This document shows, in pieces, positions 1 to 6,366 of a stretch of DNA of 7,854 nt. The notes under the pieces were generated by a model that saw only the letters and a list, made by a program, of their open reading frames with translations, did not search any database and had not been told where the DNA came from. Position numbers and translations under genes: made by a program. Positions within the stretch are counted from its first letter, which is position 1; each line of letters opens with the position of its first letter. Location: NCBI GenBank assembly GCA_021821185.1, contig JAKACU010000085.1:1-7854 (forward strand). Direction: 5' to 3'. This stretch comes from Bacillota bacterium (GTDB lineage Bacteria > Bacillota > Bacilli > Alicyclobacillales > SLC66).

Positions 1-509
1 CTGACGTTGCACCGCAAGTGGTATGTCGTATGGACAGTGCTAATTCCTTCGGTGATGCGGAGGACTATGTAAAAATATTGTTGTATGGAGACGGCAGACC
101 AACGATTGATGTGGAGATATCGTCGTGTGAGGCATATCCAGAGTCTGTTTATCATGTGCAGGGAACACAAGGTGGTTTGACAGGTAATACGTCATTTTTA
201 CAATGGAAATATTATGTGCCGAATGAAACATTACCACAAATCTTGCAAACTGAACCACTGCAAAAATCAGATGGCACTCCAGCTTATTGTTCGGAACGGA
301 TAACATGGCATGAAGATCGTTGGGATATTGATGCCGAACAGGGCCGTGATCTCTTTTTGACGATGGCGAAAGCCTTCTATGGCATGTTGTATGATGCATT
401 GGTAGATCATAAGGAATTGCAAGTTACGTTGCAGGAAGTTCGACAACAAATTTTCGTCATACAAACGTGTTTTCAACAAAATCCGAGGTTTGATGTAGAA
501 GAGCGGTGA
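1..509 (+). CDS. Gfo/Idh/MocA family oxidoreductase, C-terminal part (5' end outside window)
   Basis: The reading frame is open from base 3 to the TGA at 507-509, so the gene starts upstream and only about the last 168 residues are present. The GTG at 18 is probably internal, because coding similarity continues in front of it. The visible part looks like the C-terminal alpha/beta domain of Gfo/Idh/MocA dehydrogenases: a stretch with GDAEDYVKILLYG, then PTIDVEISS, then YHVQGTQGGLTGNTSFLQWK, and a final helical segment containing AKAFYGMLYDAL, typical of the family's end. The Rossmann NAD(P)-binding half with the GxGxxG and EKP motifs must lie upstream. Such enzymes oxidise or reduce sugars, sugar glycosides or cyclitols with NAD(P) in the cytosol. 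The next gene begins 6 bp downstream, which implies one operon. The family is fairly certain; the substrate is unknown. Confidence 0.8.
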   Translation, partial: DVAPQVVCRMDSANSFGDAEDYVKILLYGDGRPTIDVEISSCEAYPESVYHVQGTQGGLTGNTSFLQWKYYVPNETLPQILQTEPLQKSDGTPAYCSERITWHEDRWDIDAEQGRDLFLTMAKAFYGMLYDALVDHKELQVTLQEVRQQIFVIQTCFQQNPRFDVEER

Positions 510-515
510 GCAGAT

Positions 516-1370
516 ATGCTTATGTCGAAACTTGGCATCATTACCGATGAGGTGTCACCACATCTTGAGGAAGCGCTCGATTTTGCGACAGATCATGGTT
601 TAACGCATGTTGAAATTCGTACCGTCGAAGGACGTAATGCAATCGATTTGTCTGATGAGGAATTGAAAAGGGTTCATACCGCGGTACAACGCCGAGGCTT
701 GTTTGTGTCTTGCTTCTCGTCGCCTGTTTTTAAATGTGCACTCGATGTAAACCGTGCTGTTCAGGTCGGAGATGTGTTTAGCGATAAGGGGGGCGGTGTC
801 GAAGAACACTTTCATAAGCTGACTAGAGCCATCGAGATAGCCCGCCAATTGCGTACACGAAATGTTCGGATTTTTTCATTTTGGCGTGAGTTTCATCCTG
901 AGGAGCACACCGCTGAAATCGTGCAGTACTTGAAACAAGCAGCTGCTCTTGCTATGCGACACGATGTTATGCTATTGCTTGAAAATGAGCCTGCATGTAA
1001 CGCTGGTTATGCATCGGAAGTGAATACCTTCGTGTGCATTATTGATTCTCCTGCGCTCAAAGCGTTGTGGGATCCCGGAAATGAAGCATATGGTCTTCGC
1101 GAGGCATTTCCTTCTGGTTATCAAGCAATCAAGCAAACGGTGGAACACGTTCATTTGAAGGACGTACGCATCGATGAATTTGGGAAACCACACTGTGTAC
1201 CGATTGGCAGCGGAATAGTCCCCTACGACTTGCAGTTAAAGGCGTTGCATGATGATGGATATAACGGATTATTTACCCTAGAGCCGCACTATATCCCACA
1301 GGGCGGTACGGCTAAAGATGGATCGGAATTAACACTTAAAGGACTTTTAAGGAAAGATTATGACGGTTAA
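516..1370 (+). CDS. Sugar phosphate isomerase/epimerase-type TIM-barrel protein
   Basis: A 284-residue protein of the xylose-isomerase-like TIM barrel (AP endonuclease 2) superfamily. The N-terminus GIITDEVSPHLEEAL, the VEIRTVEG strand (residues 32-39) and SSPVFKC (68-74) are typical of one sugar phosphate isomerase/epimerase clade. Likely divalent-metal ligands are visible on successive strands: E156 in LLLENE, D186 in LWDPGN, H211/H213 in HVHLKD and E256 in FTLEPH. Family members isomerise, epimerise or eliminate at ketose or 3-keto sugars; the reaction here is not determined. The chosen ATG at 516 has GGTGAG five bases upstream; an ATG two codons later (522) is also possible. The gene starts 6 bp after the upstream oxidoreductase and its end overlaps the regulator gene by 11 bp. 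Pairing with Gfo/Idh/MocA enzymes suggests a shared oxidised sugar intermediate (inference). No signal peptide, so cytosolic. Confidence 0.82.
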   Translation: MLMSKLGIITDEVSPHLEEALDFATDHGLTHVEIRTVEGRNAIDLSDEELKRVHTAVQRRGLFVSCFSSPVFKCALDVNRAVQVGDVFSDKGGGVEEHFHKLTRAIEIARQLRTRNVRIFSFWREFHPEEHTAEIVQYLKQAAALAMRHDVMLLLENEPACNAGYASEVNTFVCIIDSPALKALWDPGNEAYGLREAFPSGYQAIKQTVEHVHLKDVRIDEFGKPHCVPIGSGIVPYDLQLKALHDDGYNGLFTLEPHYIPQGGTAKDGSELTLKGLLRKDYDG

Positions 1371-2469
1371 AGGTACATCCATTTTACGAGCGCAAAACGA
1401 AAAACGCATTTTATCTTTTCTTCGTCGAAGTAAGACCAGTAGTCGAAAAGAAATGGCTGATGTATTTGGCTTGAGTAAAAACACGGTTTCCATGATTGTC
1501 GATAAGTTGCTTCAAGAGGGCATTATCATGGAATTGGGGTTGGATCAAATGGGAGTAGGTCGACCCCGGGTGGAATTGACCCTAGTTGCACAGGCGCGGC
1601 ATGCGATTGGTCTACTGATTCGTGATACACATTGCGACATTGTGGTTACAGATTACTATGGCAACATAGTGGAAACCGATGTATTGTTCGTGGATGCCAC
1701 GAATGTGGAGCAGTGCATAGTTGAACTTTCTCGCCGCTGCATGTCTTTATTGCAAAAGTATAAAAATGTGCTCGGGATCGGTGTTGCTATTCCTGGGATG
1801 GTAGACCCTGTAAATGGTATTGTTCGCTATTCTACCCACCTGCAGTGGCGAGATGTTCATATCGTTGAACTTCTTCAACAAGATCTTGGCATGATCACCA
1901 TTCAAGTACTCAATCGGGTGAAAGCTGCAGCGCTGTCTCCTGTCCGTGTAGTTCCTGAAGATGCTAACAGTACGTTTTATATTCGCATTGATGAAGGGGT
2001 AGGCGGTGCGTTTGTCCTTGGCCACGACATTGTCCAAGGAGTAACTTTTACAGCAGGGGAATTTGGGCACGTGGTTGTCGCGCCGCAAGGGCCGCTTTGC
2101 AGTTGTGGACAAAGAGGTTGTCTGGAATCACTTATTAGCTTGCCTGTGGTGCAGGCAAAATTTCACGGGACACTTCCCGAAGAAGATCTGGGTACCGATG
2201 TGGTTGGGTTTACCGTACTGCAAGAAACCGGTGAATATCTTGGCAAAGCAATGGCCATGGTCATTAACCTTTTCAACCCGGAATATATCGTCATCGATAG
2301 TCCTTTCAATCATTTGACACCGTTCAAAAAAGCAGTACTCGAGACAGTGCGGGATAAATCTTTGTGGTACCCCTTTGAGGCAGCACATTTCGTCTTTTCG
2401 CACACACCTCATTCCTCGGCTTGGGGGATGGCCTTTGCTATAATCTTAGAATTTGAAGGTGCGATTTGA
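1360..2469 (+). CDS. ROK-family transcriptional regulator (NagC/XylR type)
   Basis: A 369-residue protein with an N-terminal winged helix-turn-helix (about residues 12-75, core RKEMADVFGLSKNTVSMIVD and wing GRPRVELTL) followed by a ROK sugar-binding domain. The ROK signature is clear: GIGVAIPGMVDP (139-150), a glycine-rich strand DEGVGGAFVLG (211-221), AGEFGH (232-237), and a zinc site made of H237 with C247, C249 and C254 in CSCGQRGCLE. The catalytic aspartate region of ROK kinases (normally an ND pair) reads N185-R186, and the N-terminal ATP loop (about 82-95) lacks the DxG pattern, so this is a regulator and not a sugar kinase. Known relatives repress amino-sugar or xylose genes until a sugar ligand binds; control of the surrounding operon is inferred. 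The ATG at 1360 overlaps the previous gene by 11 bp and has AAGGA at 1349-1353. Confidence 0.9.
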   Translation: MTVKGTSILRAQNEKRILSFLRRSKTSSRKEMADVFGLSKNTVSMIVDKLLQEGIIMELGLDQMGVGRPRVELTLVAQARHAIGLLIRDTHCDIVVTDYYGNIVETDVLFVDATNVEQCIVELSRRCMSLLQKYKNVLGIGVAIPGMVDPVNGIVRYSTHLQWRDVHIVELLQQDLGMITIQVLNRVKAAALSPVRVVPEDANSTFYIRIDEGVGGAFVLGHDIVQGVTFTAGEFGHVVVAPQGPLCSCGQRGCLESLISLPVVQAKFHGTLPEEDLGTDVVGFTVLQETGEYLGKAMAMVINLFNPEYIVIDSPFNHLTPFKKAVLETVRDKSLWYPFEAAHFVFSHTPHSSAWGMAFAIILEFEGAI

Positions 2470-3278
2470 ATTATGAAAGAAGGGAAAATATTTTGGCATA
2501 CGCCATTTCATCCCTGCAGGTCGATCAATTACACGTGTTGGTATTTTCAGATCGCGTCGCGGCGGGACGAACGGCTTGTAAGCACGTTGCAACGAAAATG
2601 CGGGAATTGCTTGCAAGTAACGAACGAATTCGCATGATATTTGCAGCGGCACCCTCGCAAAATGAGTTCTTAGATGCGTTATCTACTGAGTGGCAAATTG
2701 ATTGGAATCGTGTAACCGTATTTCAAATGGATGAATACGTAGATCTTCCTTCAGATGACGCCCGAACTTTTGCTAACTATCTACGTTCACGATTATTTGA
2801 TCGTGTACATCCTGGAATTGTTCACGTCATTGACGCCTCAAAAGATGTACAAGAGGCGTGTTTACATTATAGTTCCCTCTTACGTGAAGCTCCGATTGAT
2901 ATCGTTTGCTTGGGGATCGGAGAAAATGGGCATCTAGCGTTTAATGATCCAAGTGTCGCCAATTTTCGTGATCCAGAGGCCATGAAATTAGTAACATTGG
3001 ATGCAGCATGTCGTATGCAACAGGTACATGATGGCAGTTTTGTAGACTTTTCAGCGGTACCTAAACAAGCAGTGACACTGACCATTCCTGCATTGCTGTC
3101 AGCAAAATATTTGTACGGTATAGTGAGCGGTGAGAATAAGCACGTAGCTGTAACGCAAACGTTGACAGGCCCCATCTCCGAGGACTGCCCTGCCTCTATC
3201 TTACGAACGCATCCGAATTGTACGCTGTTTTTGGATCGTTTAGCTTACGGGTACACTTACCATGACGACCTTTCCTGA
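2466..3278 (+). CDS. nagB: Glucosamine-6-phosphate deaminase-like protein
   Basis: A 270-residue NagB/6-phosphogluconolactonase-fold protein. Classical NagB converts glucosamine-6-phosphate to fructose-6-phosphate and ammonia in the cytosol. Matching motifs are FQMDEYVDLP (residues 86-95, D89 equivalent to the catalytic Asp of E. coli NagB), GIGENGHLAFNDP (150-162, catalytic His H156) and VPKQAVTLTIPALL (198-211). Two sites differ from classical NagB: the phosphate loop GLPTGGTP is replaced by FAAAPSQ (59-65), and the NEP triplet after the GHxxF motif is NDP (D161). I know these variants from a separate NagB-like clade, so the substrate may be a related amino-sugar phosphate. The start is uncertain. 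TTG 2466 gives a TTGA overlap with the regulator stop and has GAAGGTG at 2455-2461; TTG 2493 has AAGAAGGG at 2477-2484 and would give 261 residues. The ATG at 2473 is out of frame. The gene runs into nagA with a 17-bp overlap. Confidence 0.85.
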   Translation: MNYERRENILAYAISSLQVDQLHVLVFSDRVAAGRTACKHVATKMRELLASNERIRMIFAAAPSQNEFLDALSTEWQIDWNRVTVFQMDEYVDLPSDDARTFANYLRSRLFDRVHPGIVHVIDASKDVQEACLHYSSLLREAPIDIVCLGIGENGHLAFNDPSVANFRDPEAMKLVTLDAACRMQQVHDGSFVDFSAVPKQAVTLTIPALLSAKYLYGIVSGENKHVAVTQTLTGPISEDCPASILRTHPNCTLFLDRLAYGYTYHDDLS

Positions 3279-4458
3279 TCGAATTATTAGGGGGCGACAT
3301 TATCAAACGGGGCAACATGTTTTGATTGACATCCAAGGTGAAAAAATTATTGCAATCCACCCGAACCCCCATCAAGAACTGAAAGATGACCAGATGTTTG
3401 TAGCTCCCGGACTTATTGATCTGCAAGTAAACGGTTTCAATGGCTGGGATTTCAATGCCTATCCAATGTTGCCTCAGACTATACAAGAAGTCACAAAAGC
3501 TTTGTGGCAACAAGGAGTTACATCCTATTTGCCGACGATTATATCGAATTCAGATGAAGTCACCGTGCAATTACTGAAAGTTTTATCGCAGGCCCATCAA
3601 GCCGATAAGATGGTAGCCTATTCCGTGCGAGGAATACACTTGGAGGGACCTTTTGTATCTCCTATTGATGGACCACGTGGTGCGCATGATCGTCGTTTTG
3701 TCAAAGCGCCGGATTGGTCGTTGTTTCAATACTTTCAAGATGCCGCCAATGGCATGATTCAATTAATTACATTGTCCCCGGAATGGGACAACGCAGCAAA
3801 GTTTATTGCTCGGTGTGTGGAAAATGGGGTACATGTTGCTATTGGACATACAGCAGCGTCCACAAAGCAAATTATCGAGGCTGTCCAGGCAGGAGCCTCA
3901 TTGTCAACGCATCTAGGCAATGGTGCTCATGCCGTTTTACCTCGGCATCCAAATTATATATGGGATCAGTTAGCGAACGATCAACTTTTTGCTTCGGTGA
4001 TTGCTGATGGATTTCATTTGCCAAATTCTGTGCTTCGGGTAATCAAGAGAGTAAAACAAGACAAGATGTTATTGATTAGTGATGCTGTTTATCTTTCAGG
4101 TATGCAACCGGGCACGTATCAGACACACATAGGTGGCAATGTGATGTTAACAGCTGATCATGGGCTGTTTTTAACTGCACATCCCGAACTTTTGGCGGGT
4201 TCAGTATCCCCCTTAATCCGCGGCATCGATCATTTGGTAACCCAAGGGTTAGCAACGCTTTCGGAAGCGTGGGACATGGCTTCGGTTCAACCTGCTGCCT
4301 ACATGCAGATGGAAAATGCACATGGATTGACAGTAGGTGCACCAGCGGACTTAGTCATTTTTCATAAAAGGGATCACCACCACATACAAGTGTTACAAGT
4401 GTTTCAAAGAGGTTATCTAGTTTATGACGCTTTGACTAACGAGACAGCGAGAAAGTAA
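3262..4458 (+). CDS. nagA: N-acetylglucosamine-6-phosphate deacetylase
   Basis: A 398-residue amidohydrolase-superfamily enzyme, close to the usual NagA length. It would remove the acetyl group from N-acetylglucosamine-6-phosphate to feed the adjacent deaminase. Visible landmarks are APGLIDLQVNG (48-58), HLEGPF with metal ligand E128, GHTAAS with H196, STHLGNGAH with H217, ADGFH with H252, and the catalytic aspartate D274 in LLISDAVYLSG. LAGS (311-314) and the C-terminal APADLVIF strand are also typical. N220 and R228 lie where E. coli NagA has substrate-binding Asn and Arg by spacing from the histidine (alignment from memory). The THLxNAM motif of classical NagA reads THLGNGA here, marking a divergent clade. 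The ATG at 3262 lies inside the 3' end of nagB (17-bp overlap) with no good ribosome binding site, so translation is probably coupled. All catalytic residues are present, so activity is expected. Confidence 0.9.
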   Translation: MTTFPDRIIRGRHYQTGQHVLIDIQGEKIIAIHPNPHQELKDDQMFVAPGLIDLQVNGFNGWDFNAYPMLPQTIQEVTKALWQQGVTSYLPTIISNSDEVTVQLLKVLSQAHQADKMVAYSVRGIHLEGPFVSPIDGPRGAHDRRFVKAPDWSLFQYFQDAANGMIQLITLSPEWDNAAKFIARCVENGVHVAIGHTAASTKQIIEAVQAGASLSTHLGNGAHAVLPRHPNYIWDQLANDQLFASVIADGFHLPNSVLRVIKRVKQDKMLLISDAVYLSGMQPGTYQTHIGGNVMLTADHGLFLTAHPELLAGSVSPLIRGIDHLVTQGLATLSEAWDMASVQPAAYMQMENAHGLTVGAPADLVIFHKRDHHHIQVLQVFQRGYLVYDALTNETARK

Positions 4459-4462
4459 CGGT

Positions 4463-4468
4463 AAGGAG
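4463..4468 (+). promoter_or_regulatory. Strong ribosome binding site (AAGGAG) for the second oxidoreductase
   Basis: AAGGAG lies in the 18-bp gap after the deacetylase stop, eight bases before the ATG at 4477. It fixes that start and suggests that the last gene of the unit is translated independently, unlike the coupled deaminase and deacetylase genes before it. Confidence 0.8.
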
Positions 4469-4476
4469 ACGAGGAT

Positions 4477-5478
4477 ATGATAAAGTTGGGCCTGATAGGT
4501 TGTGGAGGTATCGCCTTTAATCATCGATCTGCGATTTCGGTGCTCTCTGACCGTTGCGTCTTGGATGTCGTTTTTGATGAAGATATATCACGAGCACGAC
4601 AGTTTAGTCAGGGTACAACATCCGTATGTGCGACAAATATTGAAGAATTTCTGCATCGGGATTTGGACGCGGTGATTATTGCAGTCCCGAACCAATATCA
4701 TGTCCACTATGTGAACCTGGCGGCGCAACGTGGGTTAGCGATACTTTGTGAAAAACCAGCATCTGATAGTCAAGCCGGTGCTTATAGCATGATGCAGGAA
4801 GTAGAGCGGGCAAATGTAGTCAATATGATTGGGTTTGTAAATCGTTATCGCAAAGGTATTTCAGGCCTATATCACTTCATTAATCGTGGCGATTTGGGAA
4901 CGGTTTTTGTTTATCGAGAGATATGCAGTGGTGCTCGATTAGCCAACGACGCGATTGGTATGGAATGGCGAATGAACGACAGGGTAGCTGGATCTGGTGC
5001 GCTCGCTGATTTTGGGTCGCACTCCTTAGACATGGCAACATGGATGCTTGAACCACAATGCGGCCAGTTGTTAACGATTCAGGGGACGTTAGGAACATTC
5101 ATTAAACGGCAAAATCACTTCCCGACAAACGATGATATGTCGATCGTGACCGGGCGGTTTGCTTCAGGAGCTTTGTTATCTCTGTTGGATAGTCGAGTAG
5201 GTCCAGGAACTTACCAAATTGAGATCATGGCAGCTCGCGGATATGCAACTTTTGATATACGTGATGCAGAAAACTTTCATGTGACGTGGTATCAACCACG
5301 CGAAGCAGACGATCCTTTGAAAGTTTCGGAAGAACAGAACGTGTCATCAGATCCGTTTGTTGTTCAACTCAGTAATTTTTTGGATGCCGTTGAAACGCAT
5401 ACGCCCATACAACCTGATTTTCGTACCGCGTATAAAATCCAACGTCTTGTCGAAATTGCTTCAACACAGGGAATCTAA
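4477..5478 (+). CDS. Gfo/Idh/MocA family NAD(P)-dependent oxidoreductase
   Basis: A complete 333-residue dehydrogenase. The N-terminal Rossmann fold starts at residue 2 with LGLIGCGGIA (dinucleotide loop, residues 4-13), followed by DAVIIAVPN (64-72) and the family's EKP motif in LCEKPAS (E92, K93, P94; the lysine is usually catalytic). The C-terminal domain carries GSGALADFGSHSLDMATWML (172-191), with D178, G180, H182 and D185 matching the conserved D-x-G-x-H-xx-D active-site pattern. Relatives include inositol, glucose-6-phosphate 3-dehydrogenase and glycoside 3-oxidation enzymes. Sequence alone does not pick among them. It follows the deacetylase by 18 bp and is the last gene of the plus-strand unit. 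Its TAA is only 12 bp from the stop of the opposing metallophosphoesterase gene. Location in an amino-sugar operon suggests an oxidised or epimerised amino-sugar substrate (inference). Confidence 0.9.
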   Translation: MIKLGLIGCGGIAFNHRSAISVLSDRCVLDVVFDEDISRARQFSQGTTSVCATNIEEFLHRDLDAVIIAVPNQYHVHYVNLAAQRGLAILCEKPASDSQAGAYSMMQEVERANVVNMIGFVNRYRKGISGLYHFINRGDLGTVFVYREICSGARLANDAIGMEWRMNDRVAGSGALADFGSHSLDMATWMLEPQCGQLLTIQGTLGTFIKRQNHFPTNDDMSIVTGRFASGALLSLLDSRVGPGTYQIEIMAARGYATFDIRDAENFHVTWYQPREADDPLKVSEEQNVSSDPFVVQLSNFLDAVETHTPIQPDFRTAYKIQRLVEIASTQGI

Positions 5479-5490
5479 GACTCCTACATT

Positions 5491-6309
5491 TTATGAGGGA
5501 AGCCACACGGTGTGATCGTGTTCTTTGATGAAACTTGCCGCTTTGTGATCTCGCACACGGATTATGATTCTATTGTGATAAACCTCAACAAATCGTGATT
5601 GCGGATGATCTCCATGTGGGCACCCGCCACCCACAAAAGTTATCGATCCATCCGTTACGTATTGATCAATTCTGTCCATGTTACAGTGAGTGTGCCCTGA
5701 AAAGAACAGCACATGCTGATGTTGGCTAAGGATATGACGTAAAGCATCGGACTGGACGCATGTTTGTTTGGACTCTGCGACAGTTTCATTCACCGGTTGA
5801 TGAAAAAATACAAACACAGGTTTATTGGGATTTTGTTGAGATTGTTCATACAATCGATCATCTAACCAATGCAACTGTGCATCAGACAGCCAGCCGGCAT
5901 CGTTGATCGTTTTGCTATAGTACTCTGTTGATAAAAACAGAAAAGAGAAACCTTGAAACTCTACTTTGTAATAGATTGAAGGCATGTTCGTATACTGTAA
6001 AAAGCGCTCTTGCGCCTTGTCATTAGAATAATCATTGTCTTCATAGCAGCCATAGTACTCGTGATTTCCCATCGTGTAGAAAAAACGCGTTTCTGTATAT
6101 TGGGAAAGAATGCGAGAGGCTAATTTATAGTCTCGGATTTTACCATTGGTGAGATCGCCGATAATAGCAACCCATTGAGGATGCATTTGCAGGGCATCTT
6201 CAAAGGATTGTTCTACGATGGAAACGGAATCGACGGGAAGGTTGCTCTCTTTCCAAGCCATGAAGTGCGGATCAGAGAACACGGAAAATGAAAATTGTGG
6301 TGTCTCCAT
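5491..6309 (-). CDS. Calcineurin-like metallophosphoesterase
   Basis: A 272-residue cytosolic protein of the calcineurin-like phosphoesterase superfamily, with no signal peptide or membrane segment. All five metal and catalytic motifs are present in order: D13-x-H15 in FSDPHF, G51-D52 in GDLTNG, GNHE at 81-84, H170 in FFHQPV, and GHTH at 205-208. These build a two-metal site that hydrolyses phosphomonoesters or phosphodiesters; the substrate is unknown (cyclic nucleotides, sugar phosphates and glycerophosphodiesters are all possible). The frame stays open upstream to 6399, but the ATG at 6307-6309 is preferred because AAGGTGG lies eight bases upstream (6318-6324) and the fold begins directly after it; the extra 30 residues would overlap the divergent gene. 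It converges on the operon with a 12-bp gap and diverges from the isomerase gene. A link to sugar catabolism is only contextual. Confidence 0.87.
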   Translation of the reverse strand: METPQFSFSVFSDPHFMAWKESNLPVDSVSIVEQSFEDALQMHPQWVAIIGDLTNGKIRDYKLASRILSQYTETRFFYTMGNHEYYGCYEDNDYSNDKAQERFLQYTNMPSIYYKVEFQGFSFLFLSTEYYSKTINDAGWLSDAQLHWLDDRLYEQSQQNPNKPVFVFFHQPVNETVAESKQTCVQSDALRHILSQHQHVLFFSGHTHCNMDRIDQYVTDGSITFVGGGCPHGDHPQSRFVEVYHNRIIIRVRDHKAASFIKEHDHTVWLPS

Positions 6310-6317
6310 ACTGCATT

Positions 6318-6324
6318 CCACCTT
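6318..6324 (-). promoter_or_regulatory. Ribosome binding site deciding the metallophosphoesterase start
   Basis: AAGGTGG on the minus strand, eight bases before the ATG at 6309. It supports the shorter start over the more upstream ATG at 6399, which lies within the divergent gene. Confidence 0.65.
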
Positions 6325-6352
6325 TTTAAAAAGAATAATATGCATAGTACGA

Positions 6353-6360
6353 GGGGGAGG
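6353..6360 (+). promoter_or_regulatory. Strong ribosome binding site for the second isomerase
   Basis: GGGGGAGG lies six bases before the ATG at 6367. This decides the start against in-frame ATGs at 6295 and 6340, which have no such site and would add residues unlike the family N-terminus. Confidence 0.8.
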
Positions 6361-6366
6361 GAAATT

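Larger units (their letters stand above)
6310..6366. promoter_or_regulatory. Divergent control region between metallophosphoesterase and isomerase
   Basis: This 57-bp gap must hold start signals for both divergent genes unless promoters lie inside coding sequence. It is A/T-rich in the centre and contains the palindrome CTTTTTAAAAAG (6322-6333) followed by AATAATATGCAT. On the minus strand TATTAT (6340-6335) is a five-of-six match to a -10 box. On the plus strand AATAAT (6334-6339) is a similar match. No good -35 box is visible for either direction. The promoters are therefore candidates only; the region is compact enough that one regulator could control both genes. Confidence 0.35.

Noticed and set aside
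1747..2412. Open frames on the minus strand and frame-shifted plus strand inside the ROK gene
   Set aside because: They overlap a well-supported gene, show no recognisable domain and have no ribosome binding sites; shadow frames.
1360..2469. Reading the ROK protein as a glucokinase-type sugar kinase
   Set aside because: It has an N-terminal DNA-binding domain and lacks the catalytic Asp and the ATP loop.
5504..5514. Inverted repeat CACAC-G-GTGTG as a terminator of the operon
   Set aside because: It lies in the metallophosphoesterase coding region, has a very short loop and stem, and no T-run follows on either strand.
6295..6366. Longer isomerase start at 6295 or 6340
   Set aside because: No ribosome binding site at either; the family N-terminus begins exactly at ATG 6367, which has a strong one.
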